Shown here: in pieces, positions 10,801 through 18,030 of the stretch
Layout of the letters: each line of letters begins with the position of its first letter
How positions within the stretch are numbered: position 1 is the stretch's first letter
Assembly (NCBI GenBank): GCA_019694805.1
Contig: JAIBBG010000021.1
Coordinates: forward strand, 1-46,854
Direction: 5' to 3'
DNA from: Flavobacteriales bacterium
GTDB lineage: Bacteria; Bacteroidota; Bacteroidia; Flavobacteriales_D; Sanyastnellaceae
Length of the DNA: 46,854 nucleotides
Made by a program: the position numbers and the translations under genes
The notes under the pieces: model-generated
Told to the model about the DNA's origin: nothing
The model's database searches: none
The model's input: only the letters and a program-made list of their open reading frames with translations

Positions 10801-13800
10801 CCTCTGGAGCGATCTGATCGCACTCGAGGGTTATGCTTGCTGGAACACCGTAAAGAACTGGATAAGTGGTATCAACTACAGTGATCACCTGAACACCAAC
10901 GGTCACGTTGTCGCAATCGTCAGTAGCAGTCCAGGTACGGGTGATGGTATAAGGACATCCTTCTGTAGCAGTTTCGCTGAAAGTAACATCAACTTCTGAA
11001 TCACAGATATCAGAAGCAGTAACCACTGGAACAGCAGGTACAGCATCACATTCAACAGTTGTGCTTTGTGGAAGGTTATCGAATACTGGATCAGTTGTAT
11101 CGATGATAGAAATGATCTGTTCGAAAATGGTAGAATTATCGCAGTCGTCAGTAGCTGTCCATCTGCGGATCAATCCATTTACACAACCACCACTCACTTC
11201 GAATTCTTCGAATACCACGTCGAGGTTTTCGTCGCAGTTGTCATCAAACTGTGGAGCGATGAGTTCTGCAGTTGTACCACACTCGATGGTCAGGTGAATG
11301 GCTGGGCCTGATACAACGATTGGATCAGTCGTATCCACTACTACGATGGTTTGTGTAGCTGTAGACTGGTTACCACATTCGTCAGTAGCAGTCCAAGTGC
11401 GTGTGATGGTATAAGGACAACCAGTTGTTGCAGTCTGTGAGTAAGACACAGTAGCAGTTGAACAGTTGTCAGTAGCGGTAACTTCAGCAGGAGCTGGTAC
11501 CGCGTCGCATTCAACTTGTGTATTCGCAGGAACACCCACGAGGATTGGATCGGTAGTATCGCGAACATGGATGATCTGATAAACAGTTGTGCTGTTATCA
11601 CAATCATCGGTTGCAGTCCAAGCGCGTTCGATATCATAACCACAAGCGTTCACGTTGTTAATACCGCTGATTGCAGTAACAGTCAATGAATCGTCGCAGT
11701 TGTCAGAGAATAAAGGCATATAGATTGGTGCATCCTGATCACACTCGATGGTGAGTTCAGCTGGAACACCTTGTGTTACGATTGGATCAGTTGTATCAAC
11801 GAAGTTGATCACCTGAGTTGCAGTCGTAGTGTTACCGCAGTCGTCAGTAACTGACCAAGTGCGTGTGAATACGAAACCACACTCGTTGTAGTCAGTTCCG
11901 GCGCTATGGCTAACAATCATGTTCTCAGAACAGTTGTCAATAGCGGTCACCACAGCTTCAGGAGCCAATTGGTCACATTCTAAAGTTGTGTTGGCTGGAA
12001 CGCCGATCAGAACAGGATATTCATTGTCATAAACAGAATAAACACGGGTTGCTGTAGCAGTGTTACCACAATCATCGGAAACTGTGAAAGTGAATGTTCT
12101 GGTTAAGTTACAACCTTCACCTTGATCGGCATAACTCATTTCAACTTCAAGGTCATTATCACAATTGTCAGAAGCAGTCACATCAAAGCTCATTGGCAAT
12201 GTGCCGCATTCCACTGAATTATTATTAGGAAGATTATTGAATACTGGATCAGTAGTATCGTGAACATTGATTACCTGATATACGTAGGTAACATTGCAAC
12301 CATCAGTTGCCATCCAGATTCTTGTAACCACATAACCACAGCCATCTGGAGTCACTTCTTCAGTCATCCAAGTTTCTTCCACTGTGCCACATTCATCAGT
12401 GAATGTAACAACTGGAGGAGCAGGAACCTCATCTAAGCATTGTACTGAAGTGTTTTCAGGCTGAACGCTTGGAATTGGGCCTTCATTATCGCCTGTGATG
12501 AAGTATTGATCAAATGTTGCGATGTTGTCGCACAAATCGTGTGCAGTCCAGATTCTGTGATGAGTGCAAGAGCAAGCGGCATCAGGCTGCTGGCAATTCA
12601 CAAATCCATGATTTGAACCACCATCAAAGTTTTCATTGATACCGGTGAGCACTTCATTCAAAGAGCTGTATGTGTAAGCATTGCTGCAACCACCGATAAC
12701 TTGGTTTGCAATGGCTACTACTTGAGAAATGGTCATACCAGCAAATGTTCCGCTGGCAATGGTTTGGTTACCCAAGAATCCTGTAGAACCACCAAAGTTT
12801 GGATCATAAGCGTCGAATCCGAGAGCGAGCGTTACAGCAACCAACTGGCCAGCCAATACGTTGTTGTAAGAGTTACCTGGATTTACCAAATCAGATGGAA
12901 GTGCAGAAGGAGTGCTTCCTGAAGGAAGGAAGTCCTGAACTGCCTGAGCACTGGTGAGTGTCAAGGTATTTCCAGGATTACAACCGATAGTCAAACCAGA
13001 AGGGAATGCACCGGCGAAATTCGCATTTCTATAAACACCTGGGTTATTACCGTGAGCAGGAGCTCCCCAGCCACCTTGAGTATATGTGCGGAAGTCACAT
13101 GAAGCCTGGCTATTGTTGTTGCAGGTTTCAACATCCACATAAGTATAGGTAACCGGACCATTGTTATCTGTAGCAGTCGGTTGGATATATGGAACAGATT
13201 CTGTGCAACCCAAGTCATAAGTTGACTGTTGTTGATCGAATACAGGAGGTACATCATCACCAGTAACTACTACTGTGTCTGAATCTGTACAACCATTGCA
13301 ATCTGTCACTGTCACAGTATATGTACCAGGCATATTTACAGTCACTGTTGCACCGTTGTTAGCACCAACGATACCAGGACCCGACCACAAATATGACACG
13401 GCATTGTTGCCTGAACCTGTTGTTGTGTATTTCACATAATCAACACGGAAAGCACAATTTCCGTTATCGGAAATTTTGATATAACGCGCAGGAGATGCGA
13501 GAGTATAGCAGAATTCCTGATAGCTAGATTGTGAGAAAGTAACTGAAGAAGTCAAATTGGTGAAGCCTGAATTTGAAGCCAATGAAGCCTGAATTTTAGC
13601 ATTGGAATAATTCGTATTTGAATTGTTGCAATGTTCCAGTTTCATGCTTGCACAAATTTGAGTACCCGCAGGAAGTTCAACACCCATATCCAATACGATA
13701 TAAGATGTACCCTGACCACTTTGTGTCCAAAGTTTGGTACCCGCATTGTCTCCACAAACTGCAGAATTGGATGGGCTTTCTAACCAGCCGCCCTGTCCAG

Positions 13801-15673
13801 CCAATGTATGGTTGCAATCTGAAGTGCCTTGTGTTTGACAATTTGAAGCACCAGTAACAGTACTGGTCAATTGCACTTGTTGTGGATAGCAAAGTTGCTG
13901 ATCAGGACCAGCAGTTACATCCAATGCGCAACATCCGTTGTTATGTACGATTACTTCGTCAGTATCTGTGCAGCCATTGCAATCAGTAACAGTAACTATA
14001 TAAACACCAGTTTGATTCACTTGAATGCTTGGACCATTGTTAGCGCCAACTATTCCGGCACCAGACCACATATAAGAAATGCCGCTGTTGTTGATGCTTG
14101 GAGTTGTGTACTCTACATAATCAACACGGAATGCACAGTTACCATTGTCTGAAATTTTGATGTAACGTGCAGAAGAAGCCAATGTGTAGCAAAATTCTTG
14201 ATAGTAATTCTGAGTGAATGTCACAGAATTGGTAAGACTTACATAAGTTCCATTCAAAGCGGTAGAAGCTTGAATTTTTGCGTTCGAATAATTTGTGCCT
14301 GTGTTACTGCAATGTTCCAATTTCATGTTTGCACAAATCTGTGTACCAGCTGGCAAATCAGCACCGAGATCAAGAATGATGTATGAAGTTCCTTGTCCAC
14401 TCTGTGTCCAAAGCTTAGTGCCGGCATTGTCGCCACAAACTGCAGAACTTGATGGGCTTTCTAACCATCCACCCTGTCCGGCCAAAGAATGATTGCAATC
14501 AGAATCACCACCAGATTGGCAAGTTGATGCGCCGGTAGTTGTTGCAGTCAAAGTAATGGTTTCATTTCCGCAAAGCTGTCTGTCTTCACCAGCATTCACA
14601 AAAATTGAACATGATTCAATATTGAAATTGAAAATTTCCTGATCACACATCATTCCGGCACCATTGTCCTGAGAATAAAGACTCACGATCAATGTATAAG
14701 AGCCAGAACCCAAATTCAAACCAGTGTTGTCATCTGGTGATCTAAAAGGAACTGCGTTTTGGGTATTGTCAGTAGTATAAGAACCAGACCAATCAAATAC
14801 AACGCTTTCTGCAGTAGTACCAGATACTACTGCTTCGATATTCCAGTTGGTTGGTAAACCAGATAAGTTATAAGTAGCACCATTGGTAAGAGCAGTGCTA
14901 GTACCATTGGTGATGTTGTAAATAACTACATCATCGATGTTGGCATCGCAACATGGAGTTACTTCAACGAAAATATCATTTGATTCACCTACGTAGTTTG
15001 AACAACCTTGTCTTCTGGAGCAACGGCGGAAATACGTATCTTCATAGATAGGACCCGCATCATATGTCAAACCAGTTGCGCCATTAATCTGGGTCATGTT
15101 CCAGCCTGTAGAAGCATTCCAGTACATCCAGATGATTTCAAGCGCACCAGAACCACCAGCAGGACTTGCCACGTTGGTGAAAGGGGCTGGATCAAAACCA
15201 GAACAACCTGACTGGTTGGATCCGATTGTTCCGCCACTAGTCAGGTTGTTGCATGTATTGCAGTTGATGGTAACTGTACAGTCGTTGGATTCTCCATCCC
15301 ACGTCGGACAGCCACTTCTGCGGCAGCATCTTCTGAATGTGGTCGTTTCATTGATTGAAGGACAGTCATAAGTGTTTGAACTTGCCCCACTCACTGGAAC
15401 GAATTGCCAGTCTGTGCTGGAGTTCTTGTAGAGCCACATGTACTCCAGGGAACCTGAACCACCAGATGGGCTGGTAACATTGAGAAACATAGACGGGTTG
15501 TAACCAACGTTTCCTGTCTGGTTGGATCCGATAGATCCTCCATAAGTGACGTTGTTACACTGAGCCGATGTCTCAGTGCCAGAAAGCAATAATGCAGTCG
15601 TGAATATCAAGGCGTAAATCGCGCTGGATACAAACCGACTACAGACAGAAGAAAAAGCGTAAAAGTGCTTCAT
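4802..15673 (-). CDS. giant secreted HYR-like repeat protein with type A T9SS sorting domain
   Basis: This 3,623-residue protein starts with a signal peptide (residues 1-38, hydrophobic core IYALIFTTALLL, ending SAQ). Next come two ~100-residue modules with GGSIGSNQ starts (about 40-240), an Ig-like segment (about 241-355), and two near-duplicate discoidin-like modules (about 388-521 and 618-748). From about residue 805, some 33 HYR-like domains of ~77 residues follow, each with a VEC..DNC..C..DxCGN cysteine pattern and a DTTDP linker. The first is interrupted by an extra domain (about 850-1030). The last ~85 residues form a type A T9SS sorting domain (YPNPAHGNFTLKM, then GVYTIMVKAG). It is probably an extracellular adhesin or surface filament, which is inference from architecture. 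It has its own candidate promoter and terminator. The five-domain super-repeat is listed separately. Confidence 0.93.
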   Translation of the reverse strand: MKHFYAFSSVCSRFVSSAIYALIFTTALLLSGTETSAQCNNVTYGGSIGSNQTGNVGYNPSMFLNVTSPSGGSGSLEYMWLYKNSSTDWQFVPVSGASSNTYDCPSINETTTFRRCCRRSGCPTWDGESNDCTVTINCNTCNNLTSGGTIGSNQSGCSGFDPAPFTNVASPAGGSGALEIIWMYWNASTGWNMTQINGATGLTYDAGPIYEDTYFRRCSRRQGCSNYVGESNDIFVEVTPCCDANIDDVVIYNITNGTSTALTNGATYNLSGLPTNWNIEAVVSGTTAESVVFDWSGSYTTDNTQNAVPFRSPDDNTGLNLGSGSYTLIVSLYSQDNGAGMMCDQEIFNFNIESCSIFVNAGEDRQLCGNETITLTATTTGASTCQSGGDSDCNHSLAGQGGWLESPSSSAVCGDNAGTKLWTQSGQGTSYIILDLGADLPAGTQICANMKLEHCSNTGTNYSNAKIQASTALNGTYVSLTNSVTFTQNYYQEFCYTLASSARYIKISDNGNCAFRVDYVEYTTPSINNSGISYMWSGAGIVGANNGPSIQVNQTGVYIVTVTDCNGCTDTDEVIVHNNGCCALDVTAGPDQQLCYPQQVQLTSTVTGASNCQTQGTSDCNHTLAGQGGWLESPSNSAVCGDNAGTKLWTQSGQGTSYIVLDMGVELPAGTQICASMKLEHCNNSNTNYSNAKIQASLASNSGFTNLTSSVTFSQSSYQEFCYTLASPARYIKISDNGNCAFRVDYVKYTTTGSGNNAVSYLWSGPGIVGANNGATVTVNMPGTYTVTVTDCNGCTDSDTVVVTGDDVPPVFDQQQSTYDLGCTESVPYIQPTATDNNGPVTYTYVDVETCNNNSQASCDFRTYTQGGWGAPAHGNNPGVYRNANFAGAFPSGLTIGCNPGNTLTLTSAQAVQDFLPSGSTPSALPSDLVNPGNSYNNVLAGQLVAVTLALGFDAYDPNFGGSTGFLGNQTIASGTFAGMTISQVVAIANQVIGGCSNAYTYSSLNEVLTGINENFDGGSNHGFVNCQQPDAACSCTHHRIWTAHDLCDNIATFDQYFITGDNEGPIPSVQPENTSVQCLDEVPAPPVVTFTDECGTVEETWMTEEVTPDGCGYVVTRIWMATDGCNVTYVYQVINVHDTTDPVFNNLPNNNSVECGTLPMSFDVTASDNCDNDLEVEMSYADQGEGCNLTRTFTFTVSDDCGNTATATRVYSVYDNEYPVLIGVPANTTLECDQLAPEAVVTAIDNCSENMIVSHSAGTDYNECGFVFTRTWSVTDDCGNTTTATQVINFVDTTDPIVTQGVPAELTIECDQDAPIYMPLFSDNCDDSLTVTAISGINNVNACGYDIERAWTATDDCDNSTTVYQIIHVRDTTDPILVGVPANTQVECDAVPAPAEVTATDNCSTATVSYSQTATTGCPYTITRTWTATDECGNQSTATQTIVVVDTTDPIVVSGPAIHLTIECGTTAELIAPQFDDNCDENLDVVFEEFEVSGGCVNGLIRRWTATDDCDNSTIFEQIISIIDTTDPVFDNLPQSTTVECDAVPAVPVVTASDICDSEVDVTFSETATEGCPYTITRTWTATDDCDNVTVGVQVITVVDTTYPVLYGVPASITLECDQIAPEAVVTASDNCTENLVVSHEAGTVYNECGFVFTRTWSVTDNCGNTTTATQVINFVDTTDPIVTQGVPAELTIECDQPEPIYMPSFADNCDDTLALSAISGINNVSACGYDIERAWTATDDCGNSTTVYQVIHVVDTTDPILVGVPANTEVECDAVPAPAEVTATDNCSTATVSYSQTATEGCPYTITRTWTATDECGNQSSASQTILVVDTTNPVLHGVPADAQVECSSIPAAAVVTATDNCDQDMEVGYYEQFIPGNDCYYTLVRHWEVTDDCDNTTSATQILYVTDTTDPSLVGVPANVTVECDEIPAPALVYGMDNCDQNVAVSFNETQSEGCPYTITRTWTGVDNCGNDVTATQIITVIDTTYPVLHGVPASTTLECDQIAPEAVVTATDNCSENLVVSLEAGTDYNECGFVFTRTWSVTDNCGNTTTATQVINFVDTTDPIVTQGVPAELTIECDQDAPFYMPSFSDNCDDTLAISAISGISNVNACGYDIERAWTATDDCDNSTTVYQIIHVRDTTDPILVGVPANTEVECDAVPAPANVTATDNCSTATVSYSQTATEGCPYTITRTWTATDECGNQSTASQTILVVDTTNPVLHGVPADAQVECSNIPAAAVVTATDNCDQDMEVGYYEQFIPGNDCYYTLVRHWEVTDDCDNTTSASQILYVTDTTDPSLVGVPANVTVECDEIPAPALVYGMDNCDQNVAVSFNETQSEGCPYTITRTWTGVDNCGNDVTATQIITVIDTTYPVLHGVPASTTLECDQIAPEAVVTATDNCSENLVVSLEAGTDYNECGFVFTRTWSVTDNCGNTTTATQVINFVDTTDPIVTQGVPAELTIECDQDAPFYMPSFSDNCDDTLAISAISGISNVNACGYDIERAWTATDDCDNSTTVYQIIHVRDTTDPILVGVPANTEVECDAVPAPANVTATDNCSTATVSYSQTATEGCPYTITRTWTATDECGNQSTASQTILVVDTTNPVLVGVPADAQVECSNIPAPAMVTATDNCDQDMEVGYYEQFIPGNDCYYTLVRHWTVSDDCDNTASASQTLYVTDTTDPSLVGVPANVTVECDEIPAPALVYGMDNCDQNVAVSFNETQSEGCPYTIIRTWTGVDNCGNDVSVSQIITVIDTTYPVLVGVPANTTLECDQIAPEAVVTATDNCSENLVVSLEAGTVYNECGYVFTRTWSVTDNCGNTTTATQVINFVDTTDPIVTEGVPAELTIECDQPTPFYMPSFSDNCDDSLDVNAISGIANVSDCGYDIQRAWTATDDCDNSTTVYQVIHVVDTTDPILVGVPANAEVECDEVPAPADVTATDNCTIPTVVMVETVTEGCPYTITRTWTATDVCGNETTATQVITVVDTQDPYLVNNPPVYYTIECGQEVPVNNPVFGDNCDTNLDVDFNEEWSSGGCPGTIIRTWVVTDNCGNSFEYTQYIGIHDTTAPVVVENVPAELTYECDQIIPEMNPSFADVCDDNFTVTPTVSIENETACGYDIVKTWTAMDYCENVTVVNQIIHVVDTTDPVIVSSPADLTLECGQEIPAPASIEAYDNCTEEVNIEFNADTTALECGFFIERTWTVSDDCGNSSVATQFIYVLDETAPVIFNIPGDITILCNEPIPAASDAVYATDNCDQDITVTVVEDIIPGSCYYQIKRYYNAIDACGNMTSLPQIITVTDTIAPVIEVPADLSVPCTQIPSAPELSAMDNCDDEVVVTYNEVVEEGCPYNIIRTWTATDDCGNTTVGTQIISVYDEENPVFDAYLPYVTVECDEVDAYMLTATDNCDAMVDVVIIEESQVSGQCYGSLLRTYLATDNCGNTATAFQIVDIVDSSAPVLNNLPAEEVTIVCGGDLPSVPEVTATDNCSEGLVVSFTETQTNDFCPYDVIRTWTVVDDCGNVTTATQTIHVIVDVPAIVHVLAYPNPAHGNFTLKMSVPVDTQVYGAIYDATGRELVPFYNGVAEGGRLYNWSMDARTFESGVYTIMVKAGNDVLHEKLVISNK
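7146..11765 (-). repeat. four tandem 1,155-bp (385-residue, five-domain) super-repeats inside the giant gene
   Basis: The anchor ACACCTTSTGTYACGAT, which encodes the start of the IVTQGVPAEL-type domain, recurs at 7146, 8301, 9456, 10611 and 11766, each exactly 1,155 bp apart. Each period encodes five different ~77-residue HYR-like domains in the same order (IVTQG-, ILVGVPANT-, VLHGVPADA-, SLVGVPANV- and VLHGVPASTT-types). The copy nearest the N-terminus (10611-11765) has divergent third and fourth domains. The two central copies are the most alike, and the outer copies diverge more. This is the pattern expected from repeated duplication of a five-domain block. Confidence 0.95.
7884..9779 (-). 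repeat. 740-bp direct repeat, apparently perfect (7884-8623 and 9039-9778)
   Basis: Comparing the bases at a 1,155-bp offset, I found no difference between 7884-8623 and 9039-9778. The match is bounded by single differences at 7883/9038 and 8624/9779. Flanking sequence in the same phase is similar but carries scattered substitutions. Identity at synonymous sites over more than 700 bp indicates a very recent duplication or gene conversion. The comparison was by eye. Confidence 0.9.
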
Positions 15674-16079
15674 CAGACGTTTGGATTGGTTAGTAAAATA
15701 GAGTTTGTTTAAAAAGTCAGGCTAGAATGTTTAGGGGACAGTCTAGTTTTTAGTCAGGCAAAAATATACACACATCTAACAATTTTCCAAATTTATCGAC
15801 ATTTTTTCTGTTTTATGGAAAGTATTGATAGATTCATCGAAAACAACGCACAGGCAGCATTCACTCAAGGTAGAAATAACACACTGTATATCAACCTCAA
15901 AACTTCGTCGATTCAAAACTTTAGTAGAAGATCGGTGGTGGTATTAGCTGTTCAATCAATGAATTAAAATTTGGTGAAAGATGATCCGGGCGGTGTTTCG
16001 CATTCCATAATTCGGAAAAAAATCCATTCTTGAGGAGAGTCTTGAAATCATGAAAACTCGTGCAACATGTCCTTTTTAG
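15674..16079. other. 406-bp intergenic region upstream of the giant gene
   Basis: I see no open reading frame with coding character here on either strand. It holds the leader and candidate promoter of the giant gene (near 15759-15791). The rest, from about 15800 to 16079, is AT-rich sequence downstream of the minus-strand hypothetical gene, with no convincing hairpin or repeat. Confidence 0.6.
15759..15766 (-). promoter_or_regulatory. candidate Bacteroidota promoter for the giant gene
   Basis: The minus strand reads TATTTTTG, a perfect match to the TAnnTTTG -7 consensus. A TTTG at 15788-15791 lies 21 nt upstream as a possible -33 element. Transcription would begin near 15752, leaving a leader of about 80 nt before the ATG at 15673. 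Confidence 0.5.
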
Positions 16080-16631
16080 TTACTGGTTCCTAGGCTGGAA
16101 ATACGGTCGAGCTGACTCCCGATTCCAAATGTTTCGAAAAATATTCAGCATCAATTTTCTCTGCCACTTTTCAAAATAGATCACTTCATTGCCCACTTTA
16201 ATGAATTCAATTTCGGATTCACACAAATTTCTGTATTGAGATTCCGACAATTCAATATCAGCCACTTTCGCATACCCAGGGGTTAGTTTACTTTCCAAAT
16301 AATTTGCTGTAATGGTGTCATTTTTAATCAATGTACCATTCTTCAAAACCAATTCAACACCCTTTTCCGGAAAAAGATGAGTTGATTTTGTTGAATAAGG
16401 ATGAATCGAATATTGAATTTTCCCTCGCTGAAAATGCTTTTTCACAAAAATTCCACCATCATAAAACACGGAATCAAACAAAACTGTATAAGTCGATGTG
16501 TCGGCAGTATAATTCACATGCAAAATTTTAGAGTATTCATCGAACTGTGGATATTTAATATCATTTTGACTCATCATGGAAGAGCACCATCCAGCGAATA
16601 CCATCCATAGCAAACATTTCATATTTTTCAT
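16080..16631 (-). CDS. hypothetical exported protein
   Basis: I do not recognise this ~183-residue protein. From the chosen ATG it begins MKNMKCLLWMVFAGWCSSMMSQ, which reads as a short signal peptide ending near MSQ. An ATG three codons later is equally possible, and the ORF runs eight codons further upstream. The remainder is a soluble, beta-rich looking domain (for example TSTYTVLFDSVFYDGG and VELVLKNGTLIKND) with a basic, aromatic C-terminal end (KWQRKLMLNIFRNIWNR). It has no lipobox, sorting domain or catalytic motif that I can name. A -7-like TAGTATTTG (16657-16665) precedes it. It is probably periplasmic or envelope-associated. Confidence 0.65.
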   Translation of the reverse strand: MKNMKCLLWMVFAGWCSSMMSQNDIKYPQFDEYSKILHVNYTADTSTYTVLFDSVFYDGGIFVKKHFQRGKIQYSIHPYSTKSTHLFPEKGVELVLKNGTLIKNDTITANYLESKLTPGYAKVADIELSESQYRNLCESEIEFIKVGNEVIYFEKWQRKLMLNIFRNIWNRESARPYFQPRNQ

Positions 16632-16819
16632 TCTACTATCCATAAAATCTGACATTCAAATACTATCACCTTGATCCATGGTTATGATGCCTGTAAGAAC
16701 CTTTGGTAAAGTTCTTCATGACGTAAAGTTTGATTACAAATTTCAGCATCCAGACGCAACTTCCACTGCACCATCCGTGGTTGTCACAACACATTCACGC
16801 TCCTCGATTGGATAATACG

Positions 16820-17440
16820 TCATGTGATTGTCGCGTAATGTTCTTTCCTGGTGAAATACTCAAGCCCTAGAATCAACAACACAGAAAAAGCCAATGCGAC
16901 CTTTTGCATGATGGCCAACAATACCCAATCACCATAACCGTATAGAAACATGGTATAATAGAAAGTAAGCATGCAGATCACACAAGCTGCTTTGACCACA
17001 TTCAATTTTGTTTTGAAAGAAAAAACAGTGATGTAGAACAAACCCAACATCGATAAGGTGCTCGATATGGTGATCATGATATCATGCAACGAAGTTGCTA
17101 TCAGAAAATTGAAGATGATATCCGCATATCCCACAATCTTCAAAACCCATGCTGCATGGGCATTTGGAATCTTCTTAGACATATGGATGAAAAAGATACC
17201 ATACCCGATAGAATGAAATGCCATGCCAATGATGGCCCAAATTCTGGACGGATTTTCCATGCCATTGAAGGCTGTCTTTTGAAAAAGGTTGCTGAAAAAA
17301 TTTTTCGTCCAGTCAAAACCTGAAGAGTGATGATCGAACAACGAACCTCCCGGATACAATGATACCGCGACGAACATCAGTGTCACTGAAATAGAGAGGC
17401 AAATGAGCACTGCGAATCTTTTCATCAGGTTTTGTGTCAT
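16820..17440 (-). CDS. six-to-seven-helix integral membrane protein (DUF998-like)
   Basis: This protein is about 206 residues from the ATG at 17440 (MTQNLMKRF); the ATG five codons on (MKRFAVL) is an alternative. It is strongly hydrophobic, with about six or seven membrane segments: ICLSISVTLMFVAVSLY near the start, then segments around WAIIGMAFHSIGYGIFF, IIFNFLIATSL, LGLFYITVF, CVICMLTFYYTMFLYGYG and ALAFSVLLILGLEYF. The loop after helix 1 carries YPGGSLFDHHSSGFDWTKNFFSNL-type sequence, which resembles the YPGG...SNFLSDLG start of DUF998 membrane proteins from memory. That family assignment is tentative. No catalytic residues are evident and no function can be assigned. Confidence 0.6.
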   Translation of the reverse strand: MTQNLMKRFAVLICLSISVTLMFVAVSLYPGGSLFDHHSSGFDWTKNFFSNLFQKTAFNGMENPSRIWAIIGMAFHSIGYGIFFIHMSKKIPNAHAAWVLKIVGYADIIFNFLIATSLHDIMITISSTLSMLGLFYITVFSFKTKLNVVKAACVICMLTFYYTMFLYGYGDWVLLAIMQKVALAFSVLLILGLEYFTRKEHYATIT

Positions 17441-17608
17441 CGTATACTTTCCAAAATCACGGATCATGCGGTCGAAATCTACTACATGTATGAAACCATT
17501 CTATAGCGATATCGAAAGCCATCCATTCCATTTGCTTTATTGCATTCATTTTCAGTGCATCAAAAGGATATTCATACGGTTATTCTGCACTGTCGTCATT
17601 CTTAGAAT

Positions 17609-17953
17609 TTGGGTTTCGAGTGGAATGTTCTCGAAGGTGATGATATGATTTCAATAGATTTTCATATAGGCCGAAACCACCAACTTCAACCCAGATCATG
17701 CGGTCGGTTTCGTCATTACATAGCAGGTGCTCTGGTTTTGCTTTGGTGGCTTTTTGTGCGAAGTCTCTTCGTGGTCACCATGTTATCAATCATGGCCGAT
17801 GACAAGAGATAGTTGGCAGCCAACAATTCCTTTTGGTTGTGGGGATTCTGACTTTTCTCTTACCTGTTTTTTGTTGGTTTTAAACGAGCAGTGAACGAGG
17901 CTATTTGGAAAGGCTATTCTTATGAGACGCGTATCATAGAATCCGGTTTATAA
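17609..17953 (+). pseudogene. possible decayed membrane-protein gene
   Basis: One plus-strand frame keeps protein-like character across two in-frame stops (TAG at 17810-17812 and TGA at 17849-17851) up to a third at 17951. Before the first stop is a hydrophobic run (HYIAGALVLLWWLFVRSLFV). After the second, the frame gives LFSYLFFVGFKRAVNEAIWK and a polar tail ending ESGL. This could be the remnant of a small membrane protein, or chance. The rest of the 17441-18030 interval shows nothing else except a -7 box before the next gene. Confidence 0.25.
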
Positions 17954-17997
17954 CCATGTCTAAAAAATTTCAATCTGCTCAAGCTTCGTGATGAGAC

Positions 17998-18005
17998 TAT
18001 ATTTG
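17998..18005 (+). promoter_or_regulatory. candidate -7 box for the outer-membrane protein gene
   Basis: TATATTTG is a perfect match to TAnnTTTG. It ends 25 nt before the ATG at 18031, giving a leader of about 20 nt. I see no clear -33 TTG at the usual spacing. Confidence 0.45.
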
Positions 18006-18030
18006 AACAACTGAACATGATCCCATCCAT

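Noticed and set aside
4802..13260. Regular direct repeats considered as a CRISPR array or satellite DNA
   Set aside because: Repeat lengths are multiples of three and encode conserved ~77-residue domains in one open frame. There are no short palindromic repeats with unique spacers.
17403..17648. 81-codon plus-strand ORF overlapping the start of the membrane protein gene
   Set aside because: The first part is antisense to the DUF998-like gene and the rest lacks coding character.
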